DNA of 64,000 bases from NCBI GenBank assembly GCA_028671895.1, contig CM053802.1:37486201-37550200 (forward strand), given 5' to 3'. The translations under genes were made by a program, and so were the position numbers. Every line of letters begins with the position of its first letter. Position 1 is the first letter of the stretch. The stretch is from Oenanthe sinensis. Taxonomy: Eukaryota > Streptophyta > Magnoliopsida > Apiales > Apiaceae. Below the pieces are notes generated by a model. The model worked only from the letters and a program-made list of their open reading frames with translations, made no database searches and was not told the origin of the DNA. Of the stretch, positions 59,735 to 64,000 are shown in pieces.

Positions 59735-60260
59735 TTATTTTCGACCAGGAATCCTAGTCGAATTCGACCAGGATCCTGGTCGGTTTTAGGCTATCCTGAA
59801 ATCCTGGTCGAGCAGGGTTCCTGGTCTATTTTTCGACCAGGATCCTGGTCGGTCTTAGGGCATTCTTTAATCCTGGTCGAGCAGTATTCCTGGTCGATTT
59901 TCGACCAGAAATCCTGGTCGGTCTTAGGATGTGAATTAATCCTGGTCGAACATGATTCCTGGTCGTTTTTCGACCAGGAATCCTGGTCGGTCTTAGGATG
60001 TAAATTAATCCTTGTCGAACAGGATTCCTGGTCGTTTTTCGACCAGGATCCTGGTCGGGCTTAGGACGTAACTTAATCCTGGTCGAAAGAGACTCCTGCT
60101 CGTTTTATACCTTAATTGAAATCCTGGTCGACAGGGGTTCCTGGTCGAACCATGCCTTAATTAGAATCCTGGTCGAACGGGATTCTTGGTCGATTCTAGA
60201 CTTCATTTGAGTCCTGGTCGAACGAGATTCTTGGTCGAATCTCGATCAGGATTCTGGTCT
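59735..60260. repeat. Element G minisatellite 2, about 69-bp period with palindromes
   Basis: About five clear copies and a degenerate tail. The ttagg anchors lie 69, 69, 69 and 68 bp apart (59785, 59854, 59923, 59992, 60060). Each unit contains CGACCAGG-(A)-TCCTGGTCG; the perfect 18-base palindrome CGACCAGGATCCTGGTCG occurs at 59765, 59834 and 60040. It lies directly upstream of the antisense gene. An ORF across it encodes only repeat peptides and is not credible. Confidence 0.92.
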
Positions 60261-60439
60261 ATTCTTTCAAAAAGGCCCTATAATTTGTTGATTTTAATAG
60301 GCCCTGGCCTACTTCACTCCTTTAGCTTGTTTTAGTTCACATCGACTTTTGGGCCAAAGGCCCGCCAGGCCCAATTAGTTTATGGGCTTTGTGACCGGCT
60401 ATAGGGAGTTCTACCGGTTGAACTACCATTTTCTTCGGC

Positions 60440-60447
60440 TATAAATA
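60440..60447 (+). promoter_or_regulatory. TATA box of element G antisense gene
   Basis: TATAAATA in ggctataaataagtg, about 160 bp before the ATG at 60607 and about 180 bp after the minisatellite. The intervening leader is C/T-rich. Good position for an independent plus-strand promoter. Confidence 0.6.
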
Positions 60448-60606
60448 AGTGAAGTGAGAACTTCACTTTTCACTTCTCATTTCCTCAGTAGAAATTTCTC
60501 TCAAAATTTTCACTCTAGAGTTCTTTAGTTGAGGCGATTTCCGGCGAAGCTTTTCCGATCAACCTTCATCTTCCTCGACTTTCAAGCGTTCATCCCTTGA
60601 ATATCA

Positions 60607-62490
60607 ATGGCGGATTCCCAGGATGCTGCACAACAGCGTTTGCTTGCTAGGGCGACAAAAAGAGGTAACGTTGTTACCGTGAATCCTTCTTTTTCTTCAA
60701 TTTCCGAATTGTCAGAAGTCATGGGCGATGAATTTCCCACCTTAGCCGAATTAGACGCTTTTAATTATAAGAGTATTTTCACAAACCAAGCCCACTGTGA
60801 TAGATTTACTAAGTTGTATAAATTGCCCACGGGCCAGAAGTTTGTTTTAGCTGAACCTGGAGATCGGGCCTGCCATTGGCGGCCCAATAGGTTGTGTATT
60901 TTTAGGGATGCCCTGATAGGTGGGCTTAGATTCCCCTTTTATGAATTTATTATTAGGCTGTTAGCAGAAGCCAGGGTCAGCCCGTGTCAGTTAAGCCCAA
61001 ATTCCTGGCGAACCCTTCTTTGTTTTATGGTTCTTTGCCTTAGGAAAAATTACCCCCTGTCTGTCGTTGTTTTTAGAAGTATTTTTCAATTTAAAAATAG
61101 CCCATCAAACATATTGGGCTGGATTTATATAAACCATAGGCAGGGAGTTAGCCCAATTTTTTGCAACAAATCTTTGCCCGATACCAACCCAGATTGGCGG
61201 AGGGATTTCTTATACTTGGAGTGGGAAGGAGGTAATTGGGGCACCCTCTTTAGATCCTCGTTTTGCAAGGTCAGAGATGGTAATCCAGGCCAGATTCAGC
61301 TGACTCCCGAAGAGAAGCTCATAATTGATGATCTCGGCCAAGATAAGGGCCAAACCCACTACAGGAAGCTCCTCGAAGAATTTTCTCTGAAGGTCGTGGG
61401 CCTTTCTAATGTGTCTAATAATGGTACATTTCTTTTCTGGACTTTTCGTTTTTTCTCAATTTTTCTGAATTCAATTCGTTTATTTTCTTGTCTGTTTTGC
61501 AGCCGCGGAGAATATTAATTTTCATTTGGGCGTGGGGGACCAAGAAACCCACAAGATGCGCAAGGCCCGTGAGGCTCTTGAGGGCCCAATAAAGGAGCCC
61601 CACATTCCGGGGTTCCTCCAACATTGTGATAGGGCTCAAAATAAAGGGAAGGGCAAAAGGCCTCGTGAAGAGGAGGAGGATCCATACACGGCAGCTTGGA
61701 GGCCCAGTTGGGGCATCCGGAAGCAGGACACTGTCGTGGGGAGTGTCTTGAACTCCGTTGATTGGTGCCAGAACTCGATTCCTCCGGCCGATAAGGCCAA
61801 AATTGTTCTAAAGACGGATATCTCGGAGGCCGAGTCCCTTGGTTCCCAGGTCGTGGCTATGGTAAGGCCTAATCCCCCCCCCTTTTTGCATGTTTCTATT
61901 TTACTCTCGTGTTTTTTCTATTTTTTTGACGTGAACGTGTGTCTCCTTTTTGACAGGTTAATACCTATTTTCAGACCATGGCCCATCAGGCCAAGACTTG
62001 GCGTTTTTCTGAAAAGGCCCAAAGGGCAGGTAAAGTCAAGGCAGAGGCCAAAGTGGCCAACTTGGAGAAGAAGTTGCTCGAAAAGGAGCAAGAGCTGCTA
62101 GCGGCCCACGTAGAAGTTCAGGAGTTAAAGGCGAAAAAAGAGGCCCAGATTGCTAGGTACATGGAGTCGGATGATTTCTACGCTTTCATGGACAAGCACG
62201 ACGACATGGTTTTCCCGGCTACATGTGCTCAGGCCTGGGGGAAGTGTCTAGACACTGTCTTGGCCAAGCACCCGGGTCTCTTTGATCCAGCCGATTTTCC
62301 TTGCCCCATGGGCCAACCTTTGGTCCTGACTTCGACTGCTGGGGAAACAGGCTCGGGTGATTTGTCGGGTGGTGAGGCCATCGACGACTATGATAGAGTC
62401 TTCGACTCCCCTGAGGCCGAGGGAGATGCTGAGCAGGACAAAGAGGAAGAGGGGAAGGATGCAGAGGAGGACGACGAAGACCTTCTTTAG
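60607..62490 (+). CDS. Element G antisense gene, three exons, intact (Tat-type extra ORF)
   Basis: Exons 60607-61423, 61503-61861 and 61957-62490 give 1710 nt, 569 residues plus TAG, in one frame. Introns of 79 and 95 nt have GT...AG ends (G|gtacat...ttttgcag|C; ATG|gtaagg...gacag|GTT). Unspliced, frame is lost after each exon. The N-terminal region (residues about 100-215, with GLRFPFYEF and QLSPNSWRTL) resembles the 'putative gypsy type transposon' family (Pfam PF04195). Next come a basic stretch (KGKGKRPREEEE), a probable coiled coil encoded at about 62020-62160 and a very acidic C terminus. It lies opposite to gag-pol between integrase and the 3' LTR, as extra ORFs of Tat elements do. Function unknown. 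ATG context (caATGGC) and upstream TATA support the start. Confidence 0.8.
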
Positions 62491-62971
62491 TTTTCTTTTT
62501 ATTTATTCCTTGTACTTCTTTTCTGTTTTTAATTTATGTACTCCCAAGACTTTTATTTATAAAAAGTCCTTGTTCGGTTGTTTTTCTTTTTCGTGCCTTA
62601 GCATATTTGACAAAATATACTTTTCGAGCATAAATAAATCAGGGCATCACTTGAAGTGCCTTTATTCTTTTTCTTGCCTTAGTATATTTGATGAAATATA
62701 CTTTTAGGGCATAAAGAACAAATATGCATACATGCCAAAGTACATATACGGGCTTGATGTAGTTCTTTTACCAACTCTAGGCTGAACACACATGTTTTAA
62801 GGCGCTATAAAGCTGGGAATTTTATTAATAATGCCTTCGAGGCTAAAGTGGGCACAACCCTTACAAAATGAGAATCTTTTCTAGAGCGAAAAGCTCATAC
62901 ATCCTAATGGTTTCATCGAACCTTATTTCTATTTAGTTCCTACTAAATATAAGAACTCATAGTTGAATTCT
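62491..62971. other. Element G spacer between antisense gene and integrase
   Basis: AT-rich. It contains two tandem copies, offset by about 95 bp, of a segment with gccttagtatatttgatgaaatatactttt (about 62595 and 62670). It serves as the 3' end for both convergent units. No gene seen. Confidence 0.6.
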
Positions 62972-64000
62972 TTAAACATAATAAACTTTCAGGTTTGAAG
63001 CATGCCAAGTCCTTGGTACCTCAACATCTTCTAGGGTTTCAAGGATGTATGATCCTCCCCCCTTTACTTGCTTTATCTTGTACGGCCCTTCCCAGTTGGG
63101 GGCTAATTTGCCTTTGGAGCCTACCCCGGAAGCTTCAGCTTTCCTGAGGACTAATTCCCCTTGTCTAAAAAATCTTTCTTTAACTCTTAAGTTGTAGTAG
63201 AAAGATGATTTCTTTTGATATTCGACGATTTTTGCATGAGCTTTGTCCCTGACTTCATCTATCAAGTCTAACGCAAGTTTCATTCCTTCTTCATTTTCCT
63301 CAGGCTCAAAGGCCTTGATTCTTGGGGATACATGTGATATTTCGACTGGAACCACTGCCTCGGCCCCATAAGCCAGGAAGAACGGAGTTGCATCAGTAGT
63401 AACTTTATGGGTGGTTCTGTATGCCCAGAGTATTGGCAAAAGCTCATCCACCCAAGTGTTGGCAGAACGTTCGATCCTTTTCTTAAGACCATCTAGGATG
63501 ATTCGATTAGCTACCTCAGCCTGCCCATTTGCTTGAGGATGTGCAACAGAAGTGAAGCGTAGAGCGATGTCATTATCGTTGCAATATCCCTTAAATTCAT
63601 CATTGTTGAATTGTGTGCCATTGTCCGTTACCAGTATTCGTGGTATTCCATACCTGCATATGATATTTTCCCAGAAGAATTGAGCTAATTGCTTTGTGGT
63701 TATCTTGGCTAGTGGTTTAGCCTCGATCCATTTAGTGAAGTAATCGATCGCAACGATCAGGAACTTTCTCTGTCCGCTAGCTATTGGAAAGGGTCCAAGG
63801 ATGTCCATTCCCCACATTGCAAAGGGGATAGGGGAACTGATGGACGTCAACATCTTAGGTGGTTGTCTGACAACCGGTGCATGCCTTTGGCACCTGTCAC
63901 ATCTTCTTACATATTCTTTCAAATCTTTTATCAAGTCAGGCCAGTAAAAACCAAGGCGGGTGATTTTGTGAGCCAAAGCCCTGCCCCCCAAGTGTTGGCC
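62972..64000 (-). CDS. pol: Element G pol, integrase C-terminal part, partial
   Basis: 343 codons open to the right edge, ending at 62972. Gypsy-type integrase: the end of the zinc-binding domain (HLGGRALAHK, CDRCQRHAP), catalytic core with WGMDILGPF, TDNGTQF and the E of NGQAEVANR, a long C-terminal region, then a GPY-type segment (LAPNWEGPYKI) and terminal WHASNLKVYYV with no chromodomain. No stop or frameshift is visible. Gag, protease and RT are off-window. Confidence 0.92.
   Translation of the reverse strand, partial: GQHLGGRALAHKITRLGFYWPDLIKDLKEYVRRCDRCQRHAPVVRQPPKMLTSISSPIPFAMWGMDILGPFPIASGQRKFLIVAIDYFTKWIEAKPLAKITTKQLAQFFWENIICRYGIPRILVTDNGTQFNNDEFKGYCNDNDIALRFTSVAHPQANGQAEVANRIILDGLKKRIERSANTWVDELLPILWAYRTTHKVTTDATPFFLAYGAEAVVPVEISHVSPRIKAFEPEENEEGMKLALDLIDEVRDKAHAKIVEYQKKSSFYYNLRVKERFFRQGELVLRKAEASGVGSKGKLAPNWEGPYKIKQVKGGGSYILETLEDVEVPRTWHASNLKVYYV

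Larger units (their letters stand above)
58938..64000 (-). mobile_element. Element G: Tat-type Gypsy retrotransposon with antisense gene, partial
   Basis: Minus-strand Ty3/gypsy element; the 3' end is visible. Order left to right: 3' LTR, polypurine tract, two minisatellite arrays, an antisense (plus-strand) spliced gene, a short spacer, and the integrase end of pol running off the right edge. Integrase without a chromodomain and an antisense extra ORF near the 3' LTR are features of the Tat lineage. Candidate target bases ttggg (58933-58937) precede the LTR; the other copy is off-window. Confidence 0.9.

Noticed and set aside
59690..60064. ORF with repeated SWSVLG/LILVEQ peptides
   Set aside because: A product of the 69-bp minisatellite (69 is divisible by 3, so frames stay open); no start context or independent evidence.
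1..64000. Endogenous pararetrovirus or host gene fragments
   Set aside because: Every RT segment in view has Copia order (integrase before RT) and the remaining pol segment is Gypsy integrase; no movement or coat protein motif, and no host gene, rRNA or tRNA recognised by eye.

Overview
The window is a nest of plant LTR retrotransposons with no recognisable host gene. The lineages present (Sirevirus/SIRE-type Copia, Angela/BARE-type Copia, and a Tat-type Gypsy with an antisense extra ORF), the initiator-Met tRNA primer sites and the AT-rich background indicate a flowering plant with a repeat-rich genome. The species cannot be named from this sequence. All calls come from reading motifs, frames, LTR ends and target-site duplications (TSDs) by eye.

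Two nests lie side by side. LEFT NEST (1-29581): Angela-like element C (minus strand; complete 5' LTR 28005-29581, truncated 3' LTR 21418-21810) was invaded in its 3' LTR by SIRE-type element A (minus strand; 5' LTR 19516-21417, left end off-window). A was then invaded in its gag zinc-knuckle region by SIRE-type element D (plus strand, 3617-18286, perfect TSD ACCAT). A run of about 680 unassigned bases (29582-30258) separates the nests. RIGHT NEST (30259-64000): old SIRE-type element E (plus strand) was invaded between pol and its third ORF by SIRE-type element B (minus strand, 38315-57329, TSD CTTAG). B was invaded in its integrase by Angela-related element F (plus strand, 44424-52071, TSD TCAGC). 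Further right, E's third ORF is cut by Tat-type Gypsy element G (minus strand, 58938 to beyond the window).

Coding state: A's gag and pol are free of stops apart from the D insertion. C has three in-frame stops in a 1308-codon gag-pol. D has two stops in gag, and one small deletion and one stop in pol, but a 1324-codon third ORF that is open. B has many stops, mostly of the C-to-T/G-to-A kind. E is heavily decayed and has lost the RT YVDD box. F lacks most of IN and RT, yet its LTRs are nearly identical, so it was probably mobilised in trans. G carries an apparently intact, three-exon, antisense gene of 569 codons plus stop.

The most interesting pattern is regulatory. The SIRE-type LTRs carry family-specific short repeat arrays just upstream of the TATA box (A: CGGTATGACTCA, about 21 bp apart; D: AGATCGAGATCGAGAT, 22 bp apart; E: GGCGCAACAAA, 19 bp apart in its most regular part). 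D and E carry a second array of their own LTR motif, followed by a TATA-like box, between pol and the third ORF. This suggests an LTR-derived internal promoter for that ORF. G likewise has minisatellite arrays directly upstream of the promoter of its antisense gene.
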